Shown one piece after another: positions 6,596-14,216 of a stretch of DNA of 20,315 nt. Below the pieces are notes generated by a model, which was not told the DNA's origin, searched no databases, and saw only the letters and a list, made by a program, of their open reading frames with translations. The translations under genes and the position numbers were made by a program. Position 1 is the first letter of the stretch. Each line of letters starts with the position of its first letter. The DNA comes from a virus. The stretch lies in IMG/VR virus record IMGVR_UViG_3300013372_000757, positions 1 through 20,315 of that record; one strand, 5' to 3'.

Positions 6596-7316
6596 ACCGC
6601 AATTTGCTGAATATTGCCTACGAACTTTAGGTAAACCCGTAATCGAAATTAATGTAGATGATGACCAAATTGATGATCGTATTGATGAAGCATTAAAATA
6701 TTATTGGGACTACCATTTTGACGGCACCGAAAAGATTTATTACAAATATCAGATCACAGATAATGATAAGACAAACAAATATATTACAATGCCTGAGAAT
6801 ATCATTGGTGCTGTCAACTTGTTTCCTATTGGTCAAGGACTGAATACAAACAGTCTATTTAATATTCGATATCAGATTGCTTTGAATGATCTTTATACAT
6901 TGACTTCTGTTTCTATGGTACCATATTACATGGCGCTAACTCATATACAGTTTCTAGAACAGATGCTTGTAGGGCAACAACCTATTCGTTATAATCGTAA
7001 TGTCAATCGACTTTATATTGATATGGATTGGAATGTTGTTAGTCAAGGTGACTATATCATTGTTGAAGCATATCAGATTGTAGATCCTGCAACATATACT
7101 GATGTATGGAAAGACCGTTGGTTAGCTAGATATGCTACATGCTTGATCAAGCAACAATGGGGAACTAATCTGAAGAAATTCTCTGGGATGCAACTCCCTG
7201 GCGGCTTAACTTTTAATGGGCAGACAATTTATAATGAAGCTACAAAAGAGCGTCAAGATCTAGAACAAGAAATGATTAGTTCTTACAGTTTACCAGTAAC
7301 AGACATGATTGGGTGA
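6576..7316 (+). CDS. 13: Neck protein gp13
   Basis: A 246-residue neck protein that seals the portal after packaging and, with gp14, prepares the head for tail joining. Recognised from FAEYCLRTLGKPVIEINVDD followed by DQIDDRIDEALKYYWDYHFDG, the hallmark N-terminus of gp13 in environmental T4-like phages. It continues with YITMPENIIGAVNLFPIG, a central Tyr-rich region, and KDRWLARYATCLIKQQWGTN near residues 184-207. It is shorter than T4 gp13 (about 309 residues), as is usual outside the T-even group. The position immediately before gene 14 agrees. The start is supported by AAAAGAGAAAG just upstream, inside the overlapping gene. Confidence 0.9.
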   Translation: MATPTTKPQFAEYCLRTLGKPVIEINVDDDQIDDRIDEALKYYWDYHFDGTEKIYYKYQITDNDKTNKYITMPENIIGAVNLFPIGQGLNTNSLFNIRYQIALNDLYTLTSVSMVPYYMALTHIQFLEQMLVGQQPIRYNRNVNRLYIDMDWNVVSQGDYIIVEAYQIVDPATYTDVWKDRWLARYATCLIKQQWGTNLKKFSGMQLPGGLTFNGQTIYNEATKERQDLEQEMISSYSLPVTDMIG

Positions 7317-7340
7317 AATATATATTTTTTTAAATCTTTA

Positions 7341-7649
7341 TTATTCCAAAATAAATACTTTTTGCCCACAGTCCCAAAGTTTAGAATAACCAAGATTTTC
7401 CATTATTTCTGTTTCAGATAAATGTGATATATTTTCACCGATGTTTTTTATCAGTTTATGTTTTTGAGTTTTATATCTAGAAATAATATTAAGATCATGA
7501 TTTATCCAAATATACCCTGGTGGTGTTGTATGTAGTTCTTTAAACCCAGCAGATTTATATATTTCACCATTAAATAATCTTCTATTTGCATAGCTGATAT
7601 TTCCGATTTAGATATTAGAATGGTTGGGATGGTCAGATCCGTGAACCAT
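7341..7649 (-). pseudogene. Decayed homing-endonuclease-like ORF (C-terminal fragment)
   Basis: On the minus strand an open frame of 88 codons (7607 to 7341) reads NRRLFNGEIYKSAGF, PPGYIWIN, ISRYKTQKHKL, LSETEIMENLGY and SKLWDCGQKVFILE. The series NG-x-x-Y-x-x-x-GF, P-x-Y-x-W, RY-x-x-QKHKL, E-x-x-x-M-x-x-x-GY and WDCG is the C-terminal signature of a large set of putative homing endonucleases in phage genomes. There is no start codon for this stretch. The same frame upstream begins with an ATG at 7649 reading MVHGSDHPNHSNI and then TAA at 7610-7608. The N-terminal nuclease part is therefore missing and the remainder carries a stop. It lies opposite to all other genes, between the conserved genes 13 and 14, a typical insertion niche for free-standing homing genes in T4-like phages. 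Family assignment rests on memory of the motif pattern. Confidence 0.6.
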
Positions 7650-7653
7650 ACAA

Positions 7654-7665
7654 TATTTATAAATA
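7654..7665. promoter_or_regulatory. Late promoter for gene 14, palindromic on both strands
   Basis: TATTTATAAATA is a perfect 12-base palindrome. It holds TATAAATA on the plus strand (7658-7665, ending 30 bases before the gene 14 start) and on the minus strand (7661-7654), where it faces the endonuclease remnant. The plus-strand promoter fits the local pattern well; minus-strand activity is uncertain. Confidence 0.7.
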
Positions 7666-7695
7666 CATTATATTTAACTAAAAAAGAGTTTTAAA

Positions 7696-8445
7696 ATGCG
7701 TGGTAGCAGTTCTGTTTACTTCAATAACTTTGCATCGTCTGGTGAACAAAATCTGCTACATGATTTAATCATTGAGTCCATATCAATCCACGGGCAAGAC
7801 ATGATGTATCTTCCTAGAAAAATTACAAACTTTGATCAACTTTATACTGAGGATGATTCATCAGAATATACTCAAGCTCTACAAGTTGTGATGTATATTG
7901 AGTCTATCGACGGCTTTACTGGTGATGGGAATTTCATGTCTAAGTTTGGTCTACAGATTAGAGATCAAGTAACATTTGTAGTTTCACAGAGAATCTTTGA
8001 GGAAAATATTGGTGCGGCTACCAGTCAACAAAGACCAAATGAAGGTGATCTTATTTACTTTCCATTGAATAATAAATGCTTCAAAGTCATGTATGTTGAT
8101 AAGTTCTCCATGTTTTATCCACTAGGTACCTTACCTACGTGGAAGTTTACCTGTGAGCTCTTCGAGTACTCTAATGAAGTATTCAATACTGGGTTTGCAG
8201 AGATTGATAAGCTACAAAAGAATTATTCCACAAATATCTTTGACCATGCACTTATGGATGAAAATGGTGATTATCTAGTAGATGAGAACAGTGATATTCT
8301 AGTTATGGAAAGTTATAATCTATCTACCACAAATCCTGCAGCAGATAATGATGCTATTCAATATGGTACAGAAAACTTCAGTATTGGTTCGGATTCATTT
8401 ATTTCTTTCGAAGAAAAGAATCCGTTTGCTGAGGATGATTATTAA
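7696..8445 (+). CDS. 14: Neck protein gp14
   Basis: A 249-residue protein, close to T4 gp14 (256). It forms the neck ring with gp13 below the portal. Recognised from the N-terminus SVYFNNFASSGEQNLLHDLI, then ESISIHGQDMMYLPRK, FGLQIRDQVTFVVSQRIF, GDLIYFPLNNKCFKVMYVD, and LPTWKFTCELFEYSNE. A short repeated segment follows near residues 183-205 (LMDENGDYLVDENSDILVME), and the acidic C-terminus ends in NPFAEDDY. The start follows a late promoter and an AAAAAGAG ribosome-binding site. The stop overlaps the next start as TAATG, so gene 15 is probably translationally coupled. Confidence 0.92.
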   Translation: MRGSSSVYFNNFASSGEQNLLHDLIIESISIHGQDMMYLPRKITNFDQLYTEDDSSEYTQALQVVMYIESIDGFTGDGNFMSKFGLQIRDQVTFVVSQRIFEENIGAATSQQRPNEGDLIYFPLNNKCFKVMYVDKFSMFYPLGTLPTWKFTCELFEYSNEVFNTGFAEIDKLQKNYSTNIFDHALMDENGDYLVDENSDILVMESYNLSTTNPAADNDAIQYGTENFSIGSDSFISFEEKNPFAEDDY

Positions 8446-9266
8446 TGTTTAAACCATTCTATTTTAATCTTATCCGCAAGTATATCATTTGTTTTGGTAC
8501 CTTATTCAATAATATCTATATCACTAGAACCGATAAGAATGGAGCTGTCACCAATCTTATGCGTGTACCCATTACCTATGGACCAAAAGATAAAGCATTA
8601 TCCAGAGTAGTAGAAGATTCAAATATCGATAGACCAACCGCCGTTTTTCCTTTACCTATGATGTCATTTGAGATAACTGGTTTTGACTATGATAGTTCTA
8701 GAAAATTACAGTCTGTTAATAGAGTCTCGGTGACTGATGCTGATAAAAATAAACGTAAATCCCAATATGTTCCCGTTCCGTATAATATATCATTTCAACT
8801 CAGTATTCTCTGTAAGAATGCTGAAGATGGAACTAAGATAGTAGAGCAGATTCTTCCATTCTTTACACCCGATTGGACTGTCACCGCTAATATCATCCCA
8901 GAGATGAATATCAAACATGATATTCCTATCATTTTAAATAGAGTAAATGTAGATGATGTTTATGATGGAGACTTTGATAAAAGAAGATCCATGGTATGGA
9001 CATTAGATTTCACACTCAAAGGATATCTATACGGACCAGTAAAGACCGCCAAAGTCATCAAATATGCAAATACACAAATCTTTATTCCACCAGATACAGC
9101 AGATTCCATTTCGGATGTAGATGATCCAATAGTGACTATTCATATTCAACCAGGCTTAACCTCAAATGGGCAGCCAACTTCAAACTCAAGTATATCCATC
9201 CCAGTTAATGATATTGTGGCAAGTGATGACTTTGGATTTGTAACAGTTATAACTGAAACTCTATGA
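8445..9266 (+). CDS. 15: Tail sheath stabiliser and completion protein gp15
   Basis: A 273-residue protein, the same length as T4 gp15 (272). It forms the hexameric terminator ring at the top of the tail tube and sheath and binds the neck. Diagnostic segments are the aromatic N-terminus FYFNLIRKYIICFGTLFNNI, LMRVPITYGPKDKAL, PLPMMSFEITGFDYD, PYNISFQLSILCKNAEDG, then IVEQILPFFTPDWTV, and DIPIILNRVNVDDVYDGDF before RRSMVWTLDFTLKGYLYGP. All align in order with the T4 protein. The start overlaps the stop of gene 14, and its own stop overlaps the start of gene 16 (ATGA), so 14-15-16 form one coupled block. Confidence 0.95.
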   Translation: MFKPFYFNLIRKYIICFGTLFNNIYITRTDKNGAVTNLMRVPITYGPKDKALSRVVEDSNIDRPTAVFPLPMMSFEITGFDYDSSRKLQSVNRVSVTDADKNKRKSQYVPVPYNISFQLSILCKNAEDGTKIVEQILPFFTPDWTVTANIIPEMNIKHDIPIILNRVNVDDVYDGDFDKRRSMVWTLDFTLKGYLYGPVKTAKVIKYANTQIFIPPDTADSISDVDDPIVTIHIQPGLTSNGQPTSNSSISIPVNDIVASDDFGFVTVITETL

Positions 9267-9673
9267 CCTCAAATACCAATCCAATAAATAATGCTTTAGG
9301 TATTATGCCTTCTCCATTTGCTACTACAATATCAACTATGGTAGCAAATGCTAAGAATGATTCGGCAAATGAAGATTTTACTTATGCTAGAGCAAACATT
9401 CGTGAAGTAATTGCAAATGGATCAGATGCCATATCAAGAATGGCACAAATAGCAGATCAATCACAGAATGCTAGAGACTTTGAAGTACTTTCAAACCTTA
9501 TGACAACTGTAGTTAATGCTTCAGAGAAACTGTTGAAAGTTCAAAAGTCTATTCGAGAACTAGACAAAGCTGATGAACCTAGAGACCAAGAAGCAAAACA
9601 AGTAACAAACAATCTTTTCGTAGGAACATCAACAGAGCTTCAGAAGATTCTAGCAGACTTGAAGAATCAATAA
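9263..9673 (+). CDS. 16: Terminase small subunit gp16
   Basis: A 136-residue small terminase subunit, somewhat shorter than T4 gp16 (164). It forms an oligomeric ring that recognises concatemeric DNA and stimulates the gp17 ATPase. The body is helical: residues about 37-100 (DFTYARANIREVIANGSDAI, QSQNARDFEVLSNLMTTVVN) predict the paired long helices of the oligomerisation core. The C-terminal segment VTNNLFVGTSTELQKIL is the conserved tail found in this family. It overlaps gene 15 by four bases and lies 52 bases before gene 17. That gap holds only an AAAGAG ribosome-binding site. Confidence 0.9.
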   Translation: MTSNTNPINNALGIMPSPFATTISTMVANAKNDSANEDFTYARANIREVIANGSDAISRMAQIADQSQNARDFEVLSNLMTTVVNASEKLLKVQKSIRELDKADEPRDQEAKQVTNNLFVGTSTELQKILADLKNQ

Positions 9674-9725
9674 ACCTATACCATTCCTTTAAGGTCAATA
9701 CCTATTATACCAATAAAGAGTACTA

Positions 9726-11369
9726 ATGTCAACAGAAATATTTAATAAGTTTAGATCTTATAATGGAAATCCAAATCTAAAACGTTCTGGAGTTTCTATC
9801 AACTGGACTCATGATATCATTGCAGAATATGCAAAGTGTTCACAAGATGTGGTTTATTTTGTTGAAACTTACATGCGTATAATCAACATCGATCGTGGTC
9901 TCATTGAGTTCAAACTATACGATTATCAAAAAGAAATGATAATGGCTATGGTTGATAATCGTTATACAGTACTTTCCACAGCGCGACAAATTGGTAAGTC
10001 AAGCGTAACTTGTGCATTTATTCTTTGGTATATTCTTTTTAATCAAGATAAAACTGTAGCGTTGCTAGCAAATAAAGGTGATACTGCCCGAGAAATCCTT
10101 GGTAAAATACAACTAGCATATCAGCATTTACCTAAATGGCTTCAGCAAGGTGTTGTAGAATGGAATAAAGGTTCGTTTGAACTTGAAAATAACTCCAGAA
10201 TTATTGCCGCCGCTACATCATCTGATAATATTCGTGGTTATTCTATTAATATGGTGTTTATTGATGAGGCAGCATTTGTTGACAATTGGGATGAGTTCTT
10301 TACTTCAGTATATCCTACTATTTCATCTGGTGCAGAATCAAAGCTTATTCTGGTTTCAACACCAAATGGTTTAAATCACTTCTATCATATTTGGACAAAT
10401 GCTCAGTTAGGTAAAAACGCATATAAACCTATTATGGTTCATTGGTCACAGGTTCCTGGTAGAGATGAAGCCTGGAAACAAGCCACACTATCGGCAATGA
10501 ACTTTGATATACAGAAGTTCTCTCAAGAATATGAAGTTGAGTTCCAAGGATCTTCGGGTACACTTATTGCTGGTTGGAAACTAAAACAACTACATGCATC
10601 CATACCATTAAACGAGCGTGATGGTCTATCTCTATTTGAGAACTCAAAACCTGGGCGCACTTACGTTTCTATTGTAGACGTTTCAAGAGGTAAAGGTCTA
10701 GACTATTCAGCATTTAGCATTATTGATGTAACTACAATGCCATATCAACAAGTCTGTGCCTATCGTAATAATCTTATGACACCTATCGACTATGCTGAGA
10801 TCGTCTATCGTATAGCAAAAAGTTATAACAATGCTTCAGTCCTTGTAGAAATTAATGATTTAGGTGAACAAATATCAACCTCACTTCATTATGATTTTGA
10901 ATATGAGAATATACTCTTCACCGAAAATGCTGGGCGAAGTGGTAAACGAATCTCTTCTGGATTTGGTACTAATGTAGATAAAGGTATTAGAACCACAAAA
11001 ACTGTAAAATCTGTCGGCTGTTCTATTCTCAAACTTCTCATAGAACAAAATCAACTTGTAGTTCATGATAAGCACACCATTTCAGAATTGTCTACGTTTT
11101 CTAAAAAGGGTGTATCATATGAAGCTGAATCTGGTAACCATGATGATATGGTTATGGGATTGGTTCTATTTGCTTGGTTATCCAACCAGACGTTTTTTAA
11201 AGATATTACTGATATTAATACTTTGGCTAGACTTCGTGAGAAATCAGAAGATGAAATAGAAAATGATCTTTTACCATTTGGGTTTGTAGATCATGGTGAA
11301 TCCGTAAATGAAATACTTGAAAAACCGTCAAGAGGTTGGTTTAATTCGTTAGAAAATGACTTTTTATAA
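9726..11369 (+). CDS. 17: Terminase large subunit gp17
   Basis: A 547-residue packaging motor and nuclease (T4 gp17 is 610). The N-terminal ATPase has an adenine-binding YDYQKEM (residues 65-71), Walker A TARQIGKS (85-92), Walker B MVFIDE with D180 and E181, and coupling motif STP (211-213). The C-terminal RNase H-like nuclease shows IVDVSRGKGLDYSAF with the likely first catalytic Asp at 318, VLVEINDLG with E375, and GNHDDMVMGL with D473 or D474. All active-site residues seem intact. It assembles on the portal during packaging. The stop codon lies within a late promoter octamer that precedes gene 18. Confidence 0.97.
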   Translation: MSTEIFNKFRSYNGNPNLKRSGVSINWTHDIIAEYAKCSQDVVYFVETYMRIINIDRGLIEFKLYDYQKEMIMAMVDNRYTVLSTARQIGKSSVTCAFILWYILFNQDKTVALLANKGDTAREILGKIQLAYQHLPKWLQQGVVEWNKGSFELENNSRIIAAATSSDNIRGYSINMVFIDEAAFVDNWDEFFTSVYPTISSGAESKLILVSTPNGLNHFYHIWTNAQLGKNAYKPIMVHWSQVPGRDEAWKQATLSAMNFDIQKFSQEYEVEFQGSSGTLIAGWKLKQLHASIPLNERDGLSLFENSKPGRTYVSIVDVSRGKGLDYSAFSIIDVTTMPYQQVCAYRNNLMTPIDYAEIVYRIAKSYNNASVLVEINDLGEQISTSLHYDFEYENILFTENAGRSGKRISSGFGTNVDKGIRTTKTVKSVGCSILKLLIEQNQLVVHDKHTISELSTFSKKGVSYEAESGNHDDMVMGLVLFAWLSNQTFFKDITDINTLARLREKSEDEIENDLLPFGFVDHGESVNEILEKPSRGWFNSLENDFL

Positions 11370-11372
11370 ATA
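11365..11372 (+). promoter_or_regulatory. T4-type late promoter, distal, for gene 18
   Basis: Exact TATAAATA overlapping the TAA stop of gene 17, about 100 bases upstream of gene 18. A second octamer lies closer to gene 18, so this is one of a tandem pair. Confidence 0.55.
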
Positions 11373-11441
11373 AACATAGTTAGATTTGATAGCGAGATTG
11401 ATCTTTTTACTATGCCGTTCTATCAATAAAATAAACTGATA

Positions 11442-11449
11442 TATAAATA
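11442..11449 (+). promoter_or_regulatory. T4-type late promoter, proximal, for gene 18
   Basis: Exact TATAAATA ending 26 bases before the start codon of gene 18, with GAAAGGAGAAA as a strong ribosome-binding site between. The tandem promoters and strong binding site fit the high copy number of the sheath protein. Confidence 0.8.
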
Positions 11450-11475
11450 TCAACATCTCTTGAAAGGAGAAAATT

Positions 11476-13575
11476 ATGGCGGTATTAGTAAGTCCCGGTG
11501 TAAACGTTTCTGAAGTTGACCTAACTACGGTTGTTCCAAGCGTTTCTACTTCTGCAGCTGCCTTTGCGGGTGTTTTCCGTTGGGGTCCCGTAGGTGAGAG
11601 AGTTCTTATCTCAAATGAAAATCAACTTGTAGCTCGCTTCGGTAAGCCAACTTCTCTAAATCCAGAAACATTTTTGACTGCAGCTAGCTTTTTAAGCTAT
11701 TCTTCAGCTCTTTTTGTTGTGCGTGCTGCAAATACTACAACTGGTGATGCAAATTCTGCACTAAATGCAGTTGCTAACACCGCTGCTGTAACGGTTGCAA
11801 ACAATGTTGTAAAGAATCAAATTGATTATGATGCGCGCACAAGCTTTCAATCTGGTGTTCTTTATGTTGCTAAGTATCCCGGTGAACTAGGTAACTCACT
11901 AAGAGTTTCAATTTGCGATAGTGTAAATGCTTACTCTTCTATTCTTGATCTTGCTGGTTCACAAAGCACTAATAATATTACTGGTGCATTTAGCATTAGC
12001 ATTGGTTCAAATTCTGCTACATTATCTTTTAATTCAGATAATGCAGATGCAGCAGCAAATACATATGCAAATACCATTTCAGCAGCACTTTCGGTTGGTG
12101 ATGCAATTAAGGTAGGTAATTCTGCTATTGGTACTCAATATCTTACAATTTCAGCAATTGGGACACCTGGTGTTTCTTCAAACGTTGCCACATTTACAGT
12201 ATCTTTCCTAGACAAGTATATACTTTCAACTGATTATGTAGCAAATACCACAGTAAATGGTAATAACACTGTTGTTGGAGTTTCTCGTTTCTGGGAACAT
12301 CATGGTCTAGTTTCAGGTGCACCTACAATTTCACAATTTGTATCTGAAGTTGGTAATACTTCTGCTATTGACACAGTCCATGTGGTTGTAACTGATACAA
12401 ATGGTAAGTTATCAGGTGTTCCAGGACAAATACTAGAAGTTTATCAAGGACTATCTCGCGCAACTGATGCTAAAAACTCAGATGGTTCATCAAACTACTA
12501 CAAAACAGCCATCAATGATAGATCGACTAATATTTGGTGGGCAACTGATCGTACAGGTGCAACATCTGCTACTGCTACAAATGTTGCAACTTCTTCAAAT
12601 GAAAAACCTGTACGTCTAAATTTTGCTGGCGGTCAAGATGGTTATACAGAAAACAGTGTTACACTAGGTGTTCTTGCTTCTGCTTATGATCAGTTTAAAT
12701 CAACAGACGCAGTTAATATTGGTCTGGTCATTGCAGGTAAACCTATTGGTGGTTCTACAACTGTAAATAATCAAACTGTTACTGGTTTTCAACTTGCAAA
12801 CTATTTAATAGACAATATTGCTACAACACGTAAAGATTGTATCGTATTTGCTTCGCCACCCGATGCCTTGATTACTTCAAATTCAGGTGTAGAGGCACAA
12901 TCAATTGTAAACTGGAGAGGCGCTGTTACAGATTCAAGCTATGCAGTTCTTGATACCGGTTATAAATACATGTATGATCGCTATAATGATGTATATCGTT
13001 ATATCCCACTAAACGGTGATATTGCTGGTCTCTGTGCTCGTACTGATCAAACTAACGATGCTTGGTTCTCTCCTGCCGGTCTATCTCGTGGTCAAATCAA
13101 GAACGTTGTAAAGCTTCGTTTCAATCCAAACCAAACCGAGCGTGATCTTCTTTACACCAATACAGTTAATCCAGTAGTATCTTTTGCTGGTCAAGGCACA
13201 CTCCTTTACGGCGATAAAACAGCTACCTCTAAGCCTTCCGCATTTAATAGAATCAATGTACGCAGACTCTTTATTGTTCTAGAAAAATCAATCTCTGAAG
13301 TTGCTAAAACAACTCTATTTGAGTTCAATGATGATTTCACAAGAACTCAATTTAGAAATATTATTAACCCCTTTCTACGTGACGTTCAAGGACGCAGAGG
13401 TATCACTGATTTCCTAGTGGTATGTGATGCAACAAATAATACTCCTGAAGTAATCGACCGCAATGAGTTCCGTGGTGATATCTACGTCAAACCAACACGC
13501 TCTGTCAACTTTATTCAGCTAAATTTCGTGGCGGTTAGAACTGGTATAGAGTTTACTACAATTATTGGTAGTTAA
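11476..13575 (+). CDS. 18: Contractile tail sheath protein gp18
   Basis: A 699-residue sheath subunit (T4 gp18 is 659) that polymerises around the tail tube and contracts at infection. The N-terminus VLVSPGVNVSEVDLTTVVP and GVFRWGPVGERVLISNENQL are the conserved sheath start. The C-terminal domain is also clear: LYTNTVNPVVSFAGQGTLLY, RINVRRLFIVLEKSI, FRNIINPFLRDVQGRRGI, and a final PTRSVNFIQLNFVAVRTG strand used in inter-subunit contacts. The middle (about residues 90-270) is Ala/Asn/Thr-rich and variable, as expected for the outward-facing protrusion domains. It is followed 27 bases later by the tube gene. Confidence 0.96.
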   Translation: MAVLVSPGVNVSEVDLTTVVPSVSTSAAAFAGVFRWGPVGERVLISNENQLVARFGKPTSLNPETFLTAASFLSYSSALFVVRAANTTTGDANSALNAVANTAAVTVANNVVKNQIDYDARTSFQSGVLYVAKYPGELGNSLRVSICDSVNAYSSILDLAGSQSTNNITGAFSISIGSNSATLSFNSDNADAAANTYANTISAALSVGDAIKVGNSAIGTQYLTISAIGTPGVSSNVATFTVSFLDKYILSTDYVANTTVNGNNTVVGVSRFWEHHGLVSGAPTISQFVSEVGNTSAIDTVHVVVTDTNGKLSGVPGQILEVYQGLSRATDAKNSDGSSNYYKTAINDRSTNIWWATDRTGATSATATNVATSSNEKPVRLNFAGGQDGYTENSVTLGVLASAYDQFKSTDAVNIGLVIAGKPIGGSTTVNNQTVTGFQLANYLIDNIATTRKDCIVFASPPDALITSNSGVEAQSIVNWRGAVTDSSYAVLDTGYKYMYDRYNDVYRYIPLNGDIAGLCARTDQTNDAWFSPAGLSRGQIKNVVKLRFNPNQTERDLLYTNTVNPVVSFAGQGTLLYGDKTATSKPSAFNRINVRRLFIVLEKSISEVAKTTLFEFNDDFTRTQFRNIINPFLRDVQGRRGITDFLVVCDATNNTPEVIDRNEFRGDIYVKPTRSVNFIQLNFVAVRTGIEFTTIIGS

Positions 13576-13602
13576 TAAATAAACAAAAAAAGGAGTTAAT
13601 AA

Positions 13603-14148
13603 ATGGCATTTAATATCAGTCGTTTTAAACAACAAGGTTTAGTTTACGGGGGCGCGCGCGCATCCCTATTTGAATTTATCTTATCCGTGCCGACTGTTTT
13701 ATCTACAAAAGCAGCAGTTCCACTCAGATTTACATGCAGAGCATCATCTATACCTGCATCTACTGTTGGTCAAATTGAGGTACCATATTTTGGTAGAAAA
13801 ATAAAACTATCAGGTGATAGAACATTTGCTGATTGGTCTATAACAGTAATGAATGATGAAGATTATTTAGTAAGAAAAATGTTTGAAGAATGGTTATTTG
13901 TTCTCAATTCTCATGAAGAAAACAAAAGAAGTTCAAATTTTAATGATTATAAAGCTTTTGATTCTACAGTAATTCATTATGGTAAAGACGGTGAACCTAT
14001 TAATCTTTATAATTTTGTTGGGCTATTTCCAACAGAAGTATCAGCAATGGAACTAGATTGGGATAACACCAATTCAATTCAAACTTTTAGTGTAAATCTT
14101 GCATATGATTATTGGACTTCCACTGTCAAATCTCCAATTATTAGGTAA
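13603..14148 (+). CDS. 19: Tail tube protein gp19
   Basis: A 181-residue tube subunit (T4 gp19 is 163) that stacks as hexamers inside the sheath to form the DNA channel. Recognised from the N-terminal FNISRFKQQGLVYGGARAS, FTCRASSIPASTVGQIEVPY, FGRKIKLSGDRTFADWSITV, the MNDEDYLVRKMFEEW helix, and LVGLFPTE-like FVGLFPTEVSAMELDWDN near the C-terminus. The AAAAAAAGGAG ribosome-binding site is strong. No separate late promoter is present in the 27-base gap (AATAAATA there is one base off), so co-transcription with gene 18 is likely. A hairpin follows the stop. Confidence 0.95.
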   Translation: MAFNISRFKQQGLVYGGARASLFEFILSVPTVLSTKAAVPLRFTCRASSIPASTVGQIEVPYFGRKIKLSGDRTFADWSITVMNDEDYLVRKMFEEWLFVLNSHEENKRSSNFNDYKAFDSTVIHYGKDGEPINLYNFVGLFPTEVSAMELDWDNTNSIQTFSVNLAYDYWTSTVKSPIIR

Positions 14149-14158
14149 TATATATAAG

Positions 14159-14180
14159 GTGGAGAGGGAAACTTCTCCAC
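14159..14180 (+). terminator. GAAA-tetraloop hairpin between genes 19 and 20
   Basis: GTGGAGAGG, loop GAAA, CTTCTCCAC: a nine-pair stem (one G-U) closed by a GNRA tetraloop, 11 bases after the gene 19 stop. The sequence that follows is TCTATATACTATA, not a clean U run. It may act as a terminator of the abundant 18-19 transcript or as a 3' stability element; both are inference. Confidence 0.6.
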
Positions 14181-14208
14181 TCTATATACTATAACTGATT
14201 CAAGAAAG

Positions 14209-14216
14209 TATAAATA
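14209..14216 (+). promoter_or_regulatory. Late promoter octamer overlapping the gene 20 start codon
   Basis: Exact TATAAATA whose last base is the A of the gene 20 ATG. Late transcripts normally begin several bases downstream of the octamer, so RNA from here would lack the gene 20 ribosome-binding site (AAGAAAG) and start codon. It could serve genes 67 onward, or be coincidental. Confidence 0.45.

Noticed and set aside
9674-9725. AGGT-CAAT-ACCT small stem between genes 16 and 17
   Set aside because: Only four base pairs; likely chance.
11386-11426. Inverted repeat TTGATAG / CTATCAA before gene 18
   Set aside because: A seven-base stem with a 27-base loop and no U run is too weak to call a terminator or operator.
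13648-13661. GC-only run GGGGGCGCGCGCGC in the tube gene
   Set aside because: Striking in AT-rich DNA, but it encodes the conserved GGARA residues of the tube protein N-terminus and has no partner repeat.
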